From assembly GCF_041270065.1 (NCBI RefSeq), contig NZ_CP065958.1, positions 2,914,001-2,978,000 of the forward strand: DNA of 64,000 nt, in the 5' to 3' direction. Both the position numbers and the translations under genes were made by a program. Source of the DNA: Streptomyces fradiae (GTDB lineage: Bacteria > Actinomycetota > Actinomycetes > Streptomycetales > Streptomycetaceae). Position 1 is the stretch's first letter, and every line of letters begins with the position of its first letter. This document shows, piece after piece, positions 16,481 to 23,799 of the stretch. The notes beneath the pieces are model-generated. The model had not been told where the DNA came from and did no database searches. It was given only the letters and a program-made list of their open reading frames with translations.

Positions 16481-16666
16481 TCAGCTCTGCGGCGGCTGCT
16501 GACGGTGGTGGTACGAGGTCGGGTACGAGGTCGGATACGTGCCCTGGTTCGGCGCGTACGCGGGCGGCGGCGCAACCGGAGGCGTCCGACGCCTCCGTGC
16601 CCGTACAACCGCCACGGCCACACCCCCACCGACGAGCACAGCGGCCCCCGAGCACCCCGACCACAC
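16481..16666 (-). CDS. Possible small single-pass membrane protein
   Basis: 61 aa. A hydrophobic helix (GAAVLVGGGVAVAVV) is followed by RARRRR and a Pro/Tyr/Gln-rich cytosolic tail with the direct repeat TSYPTSY. It lies 24 nt after the module C lipoprotein on the same strand. The GTG start lacks a good ribosome site, so it could be chance, but helix plus positive-inside boundary plus low-complexity tail is typical of real Streptomyces small membrane proteins. The rest of 16366-16690 shows no other gene. Confidence 0.42.
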   Translation of the reverse strand: MWSGCSGAAVLVGGGVAVAVVRARRRRTPPVAPPPAYAPNQGTYPTSYPTSYHHRQQPPQS

Positions 16667-16690
16667 CGCGCCACAACACCCGCCGCGTTC

Positions 16691-17362
16691 TCACAACGTG
16701 TCCGGAATCGCGAGCGTTTCCTGACACCCCACAAGGCTCCGCGTGTTCCGGGCGAGACTCGCGAGCAGCCGCCCTGACAGGACACCGCCATCGTCGTCGA
16801 GTCCCTCGGCCCGCAGTCTGACCTCCAACGGAAGCTGTTTCCCTTGCTCTGGCGCTGTACCCGGAACCGTGCAGACCATGACCACCGCACGGCCGTCGAC
16901 CAGGCTTTGTTCCTTCACGTACACGCCGTCGGAGGCCTTGTGCCACTCAGAGGCGTCCGCGCCTTGGGAAACGAGCTCCATGGTGAGCTGGGACCACTTG
17001 ATCGTGCCGGCGAGGCTCCCCTCACCTTGCCGGACGTCCCGGAGCTGGCAGGGACGATACGAGGTGCGCTTGAGGTCGTCCGACTCGGCACGCCAAGCCC
17101 GCGCGTCCTTGAGCAGCCCGTCCTTCGTCGAGTCCACGGACCTGCTGGCAGCATCGATCTCGCCCAGGCCGGAACGCACGGCGGCGACGTTGTCCTCGCC
17201 GAAGAAGGCCGCACATGTTTTCAGCGCGGCTTGAACCGCCGCGTTCTCGGCGCCTTGGTCCGCCCCACTCCCGCCACTGCACGCCACTGCCGTGAGGGCA
17301 ACGGCGAGGGAGAGCGAGAGCGCACCCTTTGCCCCCCAAGACCTGGGAGTTCGCATCGTCAC
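16691..17362 (-). CDS. Module C lipoprotein
   Basis: 223 aa. The signal peptide ends AVALTAVAC (C28), followed by SGGSGAD. Mature Cys residues occur in LKTCAAFF, RPCQLRD, VMVCTVPG and LVGCQET, in the same order as in the module A lipoprotein, which is otherwise very different. The GTG start overlaps the TGA of the large module C gene; an ATG two codons later is an alternative. No family is recognised. Candidate immunity or receptor partner of the adjacent large protein. Confidence 0.8.
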   Translation of the reverse strand: MTMRTPRSWGAKGALSLSLAVALTAVACSGGSGADQGAENAAVQAALKTCAAFFGEDNVAAVRSGLGEIDAASRSVDSTKDGLLKDARAWRAESDDLKRTSYRPCQLRDVRQGEGSLAGTIKWSQLTMELVSQGADASEWHKASDGVYVKEQSLVDGRAVVMVCTVPGTAPEQGKQLPLEVRLRAEGLDDDGGVLSGRLLASLARNTRSLVGCQETLAIPDTL

Positions 17363-19680
17363 TTGACCTTCATCGAGCCGCCGACCGCGATCACGCCCCT
17401 GTTGTACGCGTCCTCCATGCCGGAGAACAGCTTGCGTTTCTCACCGACCGACATGTCGACGGATTCGGCGTAGTTGAGCAGGGGAACCATCGCGCTGCTC
17501 TGCCCAGAGAGCTGAGTTCGATAAATCGCATCCAGCGCCTGGTCGTCGTTCTTGTACTCGTTGTCCTTGAGGTATTGGAGCGTGTCGGTGGCGTAGTTGG
17601 TGTTGAGCGTCGCACCCGCACTCTCCATGATGATGGGGACGACGGTGGTGGCCACAAGACCCGCGGCGGGTCCGAGCACCACGGCGGAACCAACGCCCAC
17701 TACCGCGGCGACACCGCCGCTGACGGCTGACTTTCGCCACTCGGCCTGCTTCTCGAGTTCCAGGTTGCGTGCGTCCTCGTCAGTCTTGAAATCGTCCGCG
17801 ATCTGAATGATTCGGGACTCGTCAAGCAGCCCGTGGACCTTGGTGGCGTTTTCCGCGAAGGCGATGACGTTGTCCTGGTTCGAGTGCAGCGCCCTGATCC
17901 CACTTGCCTCGAAGACCTGCTGCGCTGCCGACATGGTCCGGTAGGCACCATCATCCGCGGCGACGGCCGACATGAACTTCAGGCTTACGCCCTGGCCGAA
18001 GTCAGTCCGGGCGCTCTTGTCGCTGCTGAGCGGGAAGAGCTCGCCGCGATTGAGCGAATCACCGGTTTCACCGAAGTTGTAGATGGAGTAGTTGAGGTCG
18101 TCGATGTACGCGGCCCCCATGTTCCCGAGGCTGTCGATCAACGCCTTGTGGCGCTCACGCAGCCCGGAGTCGGCTCCGTATGTGGTCATCACTTCTCGCA
18201 TGATCGCCGCAGATTGCGCGTCCCGCTTCAGTTCCGGGCTCGGATCGTCCCACGCGTGCCCCGTGGTCGCGGCTTCCAAGGCGTGGCCGAACGCATCCGG
18301 CATGTAGCCCGCCGTGGCCTCGGCGGATTCATGGCCGGTGCTGTCCTGGAAGGACGCGTACTTCTCGTTGGTGAAGAAGTCGAAGTAGTTCTCGATCGCC
18401 TTGCCGTCCTTGTCCTTGCCGAGGTCCAGTGTGCCGCCGGCACCACCGTCCACCTCGTACGACGTCGGATCGGCCGAGAAGAACTGCTTGGCGGCATCAG
18501 GGCTGTGCCCGAGCGCCTCCAGCATCGAGACCATCGGATCGAAGCCCGAGCCGTTGGTCCCGGACGGGTTGTACGGGTTCTGGATCCAGCCGCCGGTGTT
18601 CTCGGAGAAGAAGTTCGGAGACTTGGCGTGCAACTGCGTCACGTGCTCGGCGATGGGGACCAGGAATCTGGGGTCGTAGGTGCCGTACCGCATGATGCCG
18701 CCGAGCAGCTGATAGCCGAGTGCGGGCTTGACCTCGTACGAGGTCAGCGGAATGTACTCGGTGCCCAGTCTCCGCATCTCGGTCGACCATCGATCGGCCC
18801 ACTGGTCCCCGCCCCGTGTGGCAGTCGCCAGGTTGAAGCCCAGGTTCTGCTGCAGGGCTTGGACATCCTTCAGGCGTTGCTTGTCCGGCTCGCCCGCCCC
18901 GAAGTCCTCTCCGTACGTATCCGTGGACAGCCGCGCGAAGAACTCCAGCGCCCCCTTCGGGCCGAGACCGTCGTAGAACTTCCTGGCGAACTCCTGTGAA
19001 CCGTGATTGTCCTGAAGGAGCTCATTCAGCCGCTGCAGTTCCTCATGGGAGAGGTCGGCGCCCTTCCTCGCCAGGGCGAGCGCGCGCTGGGCCTCCTCGG
19101 CATCGAGGCTGGCGTACTTCGGGCCGCTGAAGTTGTGCTTGTCGCCGGTGACGTTGGCCTTGAGCGCGTTGGAACAGGATTCGTCGGCGTCGTCGCAGGC
19201 TTCGACGACAGCGTCGAGACGCAGTTGCATCGCCTGGACAGCCTCGCGTTCCCGGCGCACCCGGTCGGGGTAGTCCGGATCGTTCCGGACTTCGGAATCC
19301 TTGATCAGGGCGACGGAGTCACGGGCTTCGACATGGCCGTCTGCCATCACCACCATTCCCTGCGCGGGCGCCTCGGTGTCAATGATCTTCTTGAGGTCGT
19401 CCTGCGCCTTCTTGAAGGCGTTGTACCCGTCCTGAAGGATCTTGTGAATGCCGTCGGCCTCCTTGGCCGCGTCCGCGAACTCCTTCGCCGTCTTGTCCAC
19501 GAACGGCTTCGTGACCTCGGCGTTCACCCCACGCCAGTAGTCGTCCTTGGCTTTGGCCGCCATCGTCGTACGGGCGTCCTCGGCCAACCTGTCCAGCTTG
19601 GCCTTCATCTCCGACCAGTCGTCGGCCGCGGCCTTCATCTTGTCGAGCGGGGCCCGGTACACGTCGTCGAACGTCAGCAC
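17359..19680 (-). CDS. Module C large protein (paralog of module A)
   Basis: 773 aa from GTG at 19680 (GGGGAG 7 nt upstream); longer upstream readings are not conserved. The N-terminal hairpin has WRG at W49, exactly as in module A. The body shares long blocks with module A (SLGNMGAAYIDDLN, FFSADPTSYEVDG, LGYQLLGGIMRYG). The hydrophobic segment at about 651-687 (GVAAVVGVGSAVVLGPAAGL) is at the same position as in A, but the 86-residue tail is unrelated in appearance. Asp/Glu-rich and soluble otherwise. Likely arose by duplication of the whole cassette. Confidence 0.86.
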   Translation of the reverse strand: MLTFDDVYRAPLDKMKAAADDWSEMKAKLDRLAEDARTTMAAKAKDDYWRGVNAEVTKPFVDKTAKEFADAAKEADGIHKILQDGYNAFKKAQDDLKKIIDTEAPAQGMVVMADGHVEARDSVALIKDSEVRNDPDYPDRVRREREAVQAMQLRLDAVVEACDDADESCSNALKANVTGDKHNFSGPKYASLDAEEAQRALALARKGADLSHEELQRLNELLQDNHGSQEFARKFYDGLGPKGALEFFARLSTDTYGEDFGAGEPDKQRLKDVQALQQNLGFNLATATRGGDQWADRWSTEMRRLGTEYIPLTSYEVKPALGYQLLGGIMRYGTYDPRFLVPIAEHVTQLHAKSPNFFSENTGGWIQNPYNPSGTNGSGFDPMVSMLEALGHSPDAAKQFFSADPTSYEVDGGAGGTLDLGKDKDGKAIENYFDFFTNEKYASFQDSTGHESAEATAGYMPDAFGHALEAATTGHAWDDPSPELKRDAQSAAIMREVMTTYGADSGLRERHKALIDSLGNMGAAYIDDLNYSIYNFGETGDSLNRGELFPLSSDKSARTDFGQGVSLKFMSAVAADDGAYRTMSAAQQVFEASGIRALHSNQDNVIAFAENATKVHGLLDESRIIQIADDFKTDEDARNLELEKQAEWRKSAVSGGVAAVVGVGSAVVLGPAAGLVATTVVPIIMESAGATLNTNYATDTLQYLKDNEYKNDDQALDAIYRTQLSGQSSAMVPLLNYAESVDMSVGEKRKLFSGMEDAYNRGVIAVGGSMKVK

Positions 19681-19694
19681 GGTCGCTCCCCGCC

Positions 19695-20132
19695 CTACTT
19701 GAAGTACGTGTTGATCGCGGACACGGCGAGAGAAGCCCTGATCTCCTCGTCGTCCTTGGCGTGCTGTGCCGCGCTGTAGTCCAGGTGGTTGGAGATGTGC
19801 GCGCAGGCGTCCAGCAGCGCGCTCACCTGGGAGCTCCACGTCTCCTGGACCGTCGCCAGCGCACCCCCCGTACGAAAGCGGCTACTGCTCATCGAGGCCC
19901 CGGCCTGCTCGGTGGTCGCCCGGGCGTGGTCTCCGTCCTTCAGGAGCCGGCCATGCAGTTCGAAGGCCGCGTGACCGATCGCGCCGAGCTTGTCATGGTT
20001 GACGCCGAGATCCGCGTCCCCGCCGCCGGCACCGCTCCCACCGCTGTCGGGCGGAACCTGGTTGAGCCGCGTGGCGGACTGCCGTTCCGCTGCGCCCCTC
20101 TTGAGCCCGGCCCATTCTTCCTCGAACGACAC
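19695..20132 (-). CDS. Module C small ESX-like helical protein
   Basis: 145 aa, the same length as the module A paralog and closely similar: VSFEEEW start (GGGGGA upstream), RLNQ before a Gly/Ser linker, DADL, then LATVQETWSSQVSALLDA and ISNHLDYSAAQHAKDDEE. It ends INTYFK versus ISEYFK in module A. The start was chosen by this match. It precedes the large gene by 14 nt. Inferred secretion partner. Confidence 0.83.
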   Translation of the reverse strand: MSFEEEWAGLKRGAAERQSATRLNQVPPDSGGSGAGGGDADLGVNHDKLGAIGHAAFELHGRLLKDGDHARATTEQAGASMSSSRFRTGGALATVQETWSSQVSALLDACAHISNHLDYSAAQHAKDDEEIRASLAVSAINTYFK

Positions 20133-20196
20133 CGATTCCCCCCTGCACACACGACCGCCGCCATACTCGGCGTGACCTCGCCCCCGGACATGCCGG

Positions 20197-20202
20197 AGTT
20201 TA
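20197..20202 (-). promoter_or_regulatory. -10-like element upstream of module C
   Basis: TAAACT in GCGTGCGTAAACTCCGG, the counterpart of the module A element. The 20133-20350 interval holds no gene. Confidence 0.4.
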
Positions 20203-20350
20203 CGCACGCACACGGGTGCACACGGATCACTACGTCAAGAACGCGCCATCGCCGACACGTCGGTGCCCCACAGGGAGCACGATCTGGACCGTCCGGTTCA
20301 ATTGGACGCGGCACTTCGCCGAGCTGCGCCTATGCGTACGTGAATGATGA

Positions 20351-21595
20351 TCAACTGCGTCGTGACCGCAACACTGGCACGGCGACAGCCGCCCCCAACA
20401 GTACGGCTGCGCCGACGCCGAGACCGATCCAGAGCCCTGTGCTGCTCCCTGCCTCGGCGTCGTCCGCCTGCGCGGCCGGCGCAGGAGCGGGCTTGGCCGG
20501 GGCCGGTGCGGCCGAGGGCGAACTGGAGGAGGTCTGTTCCGCCGTCAGGTCCGGGATCGGGCGCACGTCGGCGGGGCCGGGGTCGCCGGGGGTCTTCAGG
20601 GCGCGCAGGGGGCGGATGGCGCCGTAACCGACGCTGTCGTTGCGCTGTTCACCGCCCGCGGGTTGCTTGATGGTGTTGAGCATGACCCTGAGGACCTGAT
20701 TGTTGGTCCACTCCGGGTGCTCCGCCCAGATGAGGGCGGCCGTGGCCGAGGCGAGTGCCGTGGCGTCACTGGTGCCGGTCCCGTCGCAGAGCCCGGTCCC
20801 GCCGCCGCACGCGTGCAGGATTTTCGCGCCGGGCGCGACGATGTCGACCTGGGGACCGGTCTGGGAGTTCTTCAGCGGCATCAGCTTCTTGTCGAGGGCG
20901 CCGACGCCGACGACGCCGGGGGTGGCGCCCGGGTATTCGGGCTTGTTGCCCTTGTCCCCCGAGTTGCCGACCGAGGCGAAGACCAGGGCGTCCTTGTCGA
21001 GGGCGTATTTCACCGCGTCGGTGAGCTCTTGAGAACCCTCTGTTGCGCCGAGCGAGATACTGATGACCCTTGCGCCGGAGTCCGCGGAGAAGCGGATTGC
21101 CTGTGACACCGTCCGGTTGACCTGGTTGTTCGAGTCCTTGAGGCTCTTGCTCTGATCCGGCCGAGGAACACGTACCGGGAGGATCTTCGTGCCGGGCGCC
21201 AGTCCGAAGGCGCCGTCACCACCGCCGCCCTTGCCGGTGCCGGTGCCGGTGCCGGTGCCGGTGCCGGCGATGATGCCCGCCATACCGGTGCCGTGACCGT
21301 CGTAGTCGGTGTGCTCGTCGCCCCGTTCCTTGGGCGCGAGGTCCATGCCGTCCAGGACCCGTCCGACCAGGTCGGGATGGTTCTCGTCCACGCCGCTATC
21401 GATGACCGCGACCGTGACGCCCTCCCCCTTGCTGATCCGCCACACCTCCTCGGCGCCCAAAGTGTCCAGGTGCCACTGACGTGAGCGGACGGACTCGGCA
21501 TGGGCGGGGAAGGCCGCCATGCCCACCAGCAGGACGCCCAAGGCCGCCGATGCGGCGGTACGGCCCCGACTCCGACGGACACTGCTGGTGCGCAT
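20351..21595 (-). CDS. mycP: Mycosin-type S8 serine protease of type VII secretion
   Basis: 414 aa. It has a signal peptide (GVLLVGMAAFPAHAES), then a subtilisin fold: Asp in VAVIDSGVDENHPDL, His in DGHGTGMAGIIAG, oxyanion Asn in FASVGNSGDKG, and Ser in GTGTSDATALASATAAL. A Pro/Ala linker and a C-terminal membrane helix (LWIGLGVGAAVLLGAAVAV) followed by LRSRRS complete the MycP architecture. Mycosins are membrane-bound and needed for ESX complex stability. Here the usual ESX membrane genes are absent nearby. A (Gly-Thr)n loop after the His motif comes from a hexanucleotide repeat. Confidence 0.92.
   Translation of the reverse strand: MRTSSVRRSRGRTAASAALGVLLVGMAAFPAHAESVRSRQWHLDTLGAEEVWRISKGEGVTVAVIDSGVDENHPDLVGRVLDGMDLAPKERGDEHTDYDGHGTGMAGIIAGTGTGTGTGTGKGGGGDGAFGLAPGTKILPVRVPRPDQSKSLKDSNNQVNRTVSQAIRFSADSGARVISISLGATEGSQELTDAVKYALDKDALVFASVGNSGDKGNKPEYPGATPGVVGVGALDKKLMPLKNSQTGPQVDIVAPGAKILHACGGGTGLCDGTGTSDATALASATAALIWAEHPEWTNNQVLRVMLNTIKQPAGGEQRNDSVGYGAIRPLRALKTPGDPGPADVRPIPDLTAEQTSSSSPSAAPAPAKPAPAPAAQADDAEAGSSTGLWIGLGVGAAVLLGAAVAVPVLRSRRS
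21231..21266. repeat. Hexanucleotide repeat (TGCCGG)x6 inside mycP
   Basis: Six exact copies encode an in-frame Gly-Thr tract between the catalytic His region and the next strand. Copy-number change would lengthen the loop without breaking the frame. Confidence 0.9.
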
Positions 21596-21609
21596 CTGTT
21601 TCCTCTGCC

Positions 21610-23145
21610 TCAGTCGATGACGGGCGGAGCGGCCCGCCGGCTGCCCTGCTGCCAGGTCTCCTCGTCCTCGACCAGGTAGTCGGGACGCTCACGGTCGTTC
21701 TCGTCCTGCCGCCCCGCCCCCGCGGGCGTGGCGCCCGACATGATTCCACCGCGCCCCGTCGCGGCGGGACCCCCTGTGTCACCACGCCGTCCGGCCGGAC
21801 CGCCCTCGCGTACGAGACCGGAACCGCCGGGCGTGTAGGGCCGACCGCCGGCGGCACCCGGCTGCTGCGGGCGTCCTCCGACCACCCCGCCCTGCTCAGA
21901 GGCGAGTCGTCGGCCGCCGGTGACGCCGCTCTGGCCCTGCTGCGCTCCGGACATCGGACCCTGGCCCATCGGAGCCCCGGTGGCCCTGCCGACCGGCCCG
22001 CGCTGGTTCACCGGCCCCTCGTTGCCGATCACCGTGGAGCGCGGAATGCCGGTCGCGGAGCGCCCCGGCTGGGGCGGCACGACACGGCCGCCGGTGATGC
22101 CGTCCCGAGGGATCGGTGGCAGCGGGCTGGTGGGACCGGGTCCGGTCCGACCGCCGGGGCCGAGGGGAAGGCGGTTGCCGGTGATCGGGGGCGTCACCGT
22201 TGGCCCGCCCCTGCCGAGAGCGGTCGGCGGCAACGGAGGGCCCGTCGGAAGGGTGAGCGGTGGGGTGGGGCCGACTTCGGGCCTGGCGGGCGAGGGCGGC
22301 CCCACCGGGGTCGGGCCGGGCCCTGTGGTGGGTGGCGGCAGCGTGGTCACACTGTCGATGCCCATGTCCGCCGGCACCTCTGGCCGGATCACGCGTGTCG
22401 GCCCCGTCGCGTCGTCCGGCGGGGTCACCTGGCCGACGTCCGTCGGCGGCCGCGCTTCGTCGGGGTGTGCGGCGGTCCTCGTGACGGCGTCGCCGGTGCC
22501 GGTGTCCTTGTGTCCCGTCGAATAATTCGCGTAGTCGTCCTCGCCGCGAAAATCGGTGACGGCCGGGGGCACGAAGTCGCTCGGCGGCGGCGGGAACGTC
22601 GGTGCCTGCTTACTCTTCATCAGCGCGCCGGCGAACTGGTACGAGTCCGACAGGCGCTTCATCTCGGCCGCCGCGGCCTGACGGTTGGCCTCCTCCTTGG
22701 CCGCGATCGCGGTCGCGTCCGCGCCCTCCGGAGCCATCTGGGAGCGCGCGTTGCGGGCGATGGTCTGCGAGTCCGGGTCGTTGTGGTACTTCTGCGCGGC
22801 AGCGAGGTTCTCCTTGGCCTGCGCGTTCGAGGTGTAGCGGGGGATGGCGCTCTGCGCCGCGGAGATGGCGTCGGCCACGTCACGCATCCGGGTGGCGGAG
22901 TACTCGCTGTACTCGGCGAGTCCTCTTGTGCTGTTGGCCAGACCATCGGCCCAGTTCATGAAGGCGGCCTCGGCCGAGCCGTCCCATTCCACGCGGCCTG
23001 GACGGTTCTTCACCTGCCCGGCGATCTCTTCCATCTTCGCGGCGGCGGCCGACAGGCGTTCCGCCGCCAGACGGACGTGAAAACCACTGGCCTGGTCGAG
23101 CCAATTCAGCATCCCCTGGTGGGACATGCTGTCGAAGTCGGTCAT
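21610..23145 (-). CDS. WXG100-like protein with long Pro/Gly-rich C-terminus
   Basis: 511 aa. The N-terminal ~190 residues are helical with a WDG turn (VEWDGSAEAAFMNWADG), the WXG signature, between an amphipathic helix (RLAAERLSAAAAKMEEIA) and a second helix. From about 190 to the end it is Pro/Gly/Thr-rich and disordered (PPSPARPEVGPTPPLT), ending acidic (RPDYLVEDEETW). This resembles Streptomyces PPE/EspB-like secreted proteins. It sits directly upstream of the mycosin gene (14-nt gap), a linkage typical of ESX loci. Confidence 0.85.
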   Translation of the reverse strand: MTDFDSMSHQGMLNWLDQASGFHVRLAAERLSAAAAKMEEIAGQVKNRPGRVEWDGSAEAAFMNWADGLANSTRGLAEYSEYSATRMRDVADAISAAQSAIPRYTSNAQAKENLAAAQKYHNDPDSQTIARNARSQMAPEGADATAIAAKEEANRQAAAAEMKRLSDSYQFAGALMKSKQAPTFPPPPSDFVPPAVTDFRGEDDYANYSTGHKDTGTGDAVTRTAAHPDEARPPTDVGQVTPPDDATGPTRVIRPEVPADMGIDSVTTLPPPTTGPGPTPVGPPSPARPEVGPTPPLTLPTGPPLPPTALGRGGPTVTPPITGNRLPLGPGGRTGPGPTSPLPPIPRDGITGGRVVPPQPGRSATGIPRSTVIGNEGPVNQRGPVGRATGAPMGQGPMSGAQQGQSGVTGGRRLASEQGGVVGGRPQQPGAAGGRPYTPGGSGLVREGGPAGRRGDTGGPAATGRGGIMSGATPAGAGRQDENDRERPDYLVEDEETWQQGSRRAAPPVID

Positions 23146-23207
23146 CCCTCCGCCCCTCCGTCGCCTGTGATCCCGATCCTCATGTGCTGCTCCCCGTTCT
23201 CGACGGA

Positions 23208-23678
23208 TCAGTCGTCGAGCGTCGCCTCGCCCTTGAGCGCGGGACCGGGACGCGTGCCCCTCCGCGCGTTCGCGGCGGCTTCCCGGCGGGCTTCCGCCTC
23301 CGCCTCCTCCGCCCGGATGGCGATCTCCCGCATGCGGCTCTTGATGTCGTCGTCCGTCCGCTCAAGCCCGTTCTTGGACATGACGACGGCGATCCCCATG
23401 CCTTCGAGGCAGTCGCCGAGCAGGCTGGAGAGCTGTACGAGCCGGTTCAGCACCGTCTCGTACGCGTCGAAGACCCCGTGCGCCTCGGTCCAGGCCGCTT
23501 CTCCACCGCCGAACTGCCGTCGTGTCACAGGGTCGGCCGCCATGTTCTTGGAACCGGCCGGCGACTCCGTCAGCATCTTGATCAGTTCATCGATGCCCTG
23601 CTTGAACTTGACCATGGTCTCGGGCTGGTACCGCAGCCCTCGCGCACCACCGCCGCCCCCGTCCACATAGGCTTCCAT
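23208..23678 (-). CDS. Small ESX/WXG-like helical protein heading the island
   Basis: 156 aa from ATG at 23678 with AGGAG 8 nt upstream; a longer reading from 23708 adds nothing plausible. The N-terminus is Gly-rich, then comes a helix (MVKFKQGIDELIKML), a turn FGGGEAAWTEAHG, and a second helix (LNRLVQLSSLLGDCLEGMG), followed by a charged coil EEAEAEARREAA. This is the helix-turn-helix plan of ESX proteins. It is the first gene of the minus-strand array and probably the secreted partner of the next gene. Confidence 0.8.
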   Translation of the reverse strand: MEAYVDGGGGGARGLRYQPETMVKFKQGIDELIKMLTESPAGSKNMAADPVTRRQFGGGEAAWTEAHGVFDAYETVLNRLVQLSSLLGDCLEGMGIAVVMSKNGLERTDDDIKSRMREIAIRAEEAEAEARREAAANARRGTRPGPALKGEATLDD

Positions 23679-23799
23679 GTTCGGCGCTCCTCCCCCGTGA
23701 ACCGTCAACCCACGCTACACATGCATGACTTCACTGTAGGCAAGACCTAGGACAGAGGACACTCCCGAAGCGGTTCCCTCGCCGCGCACCCGGGAGCCG

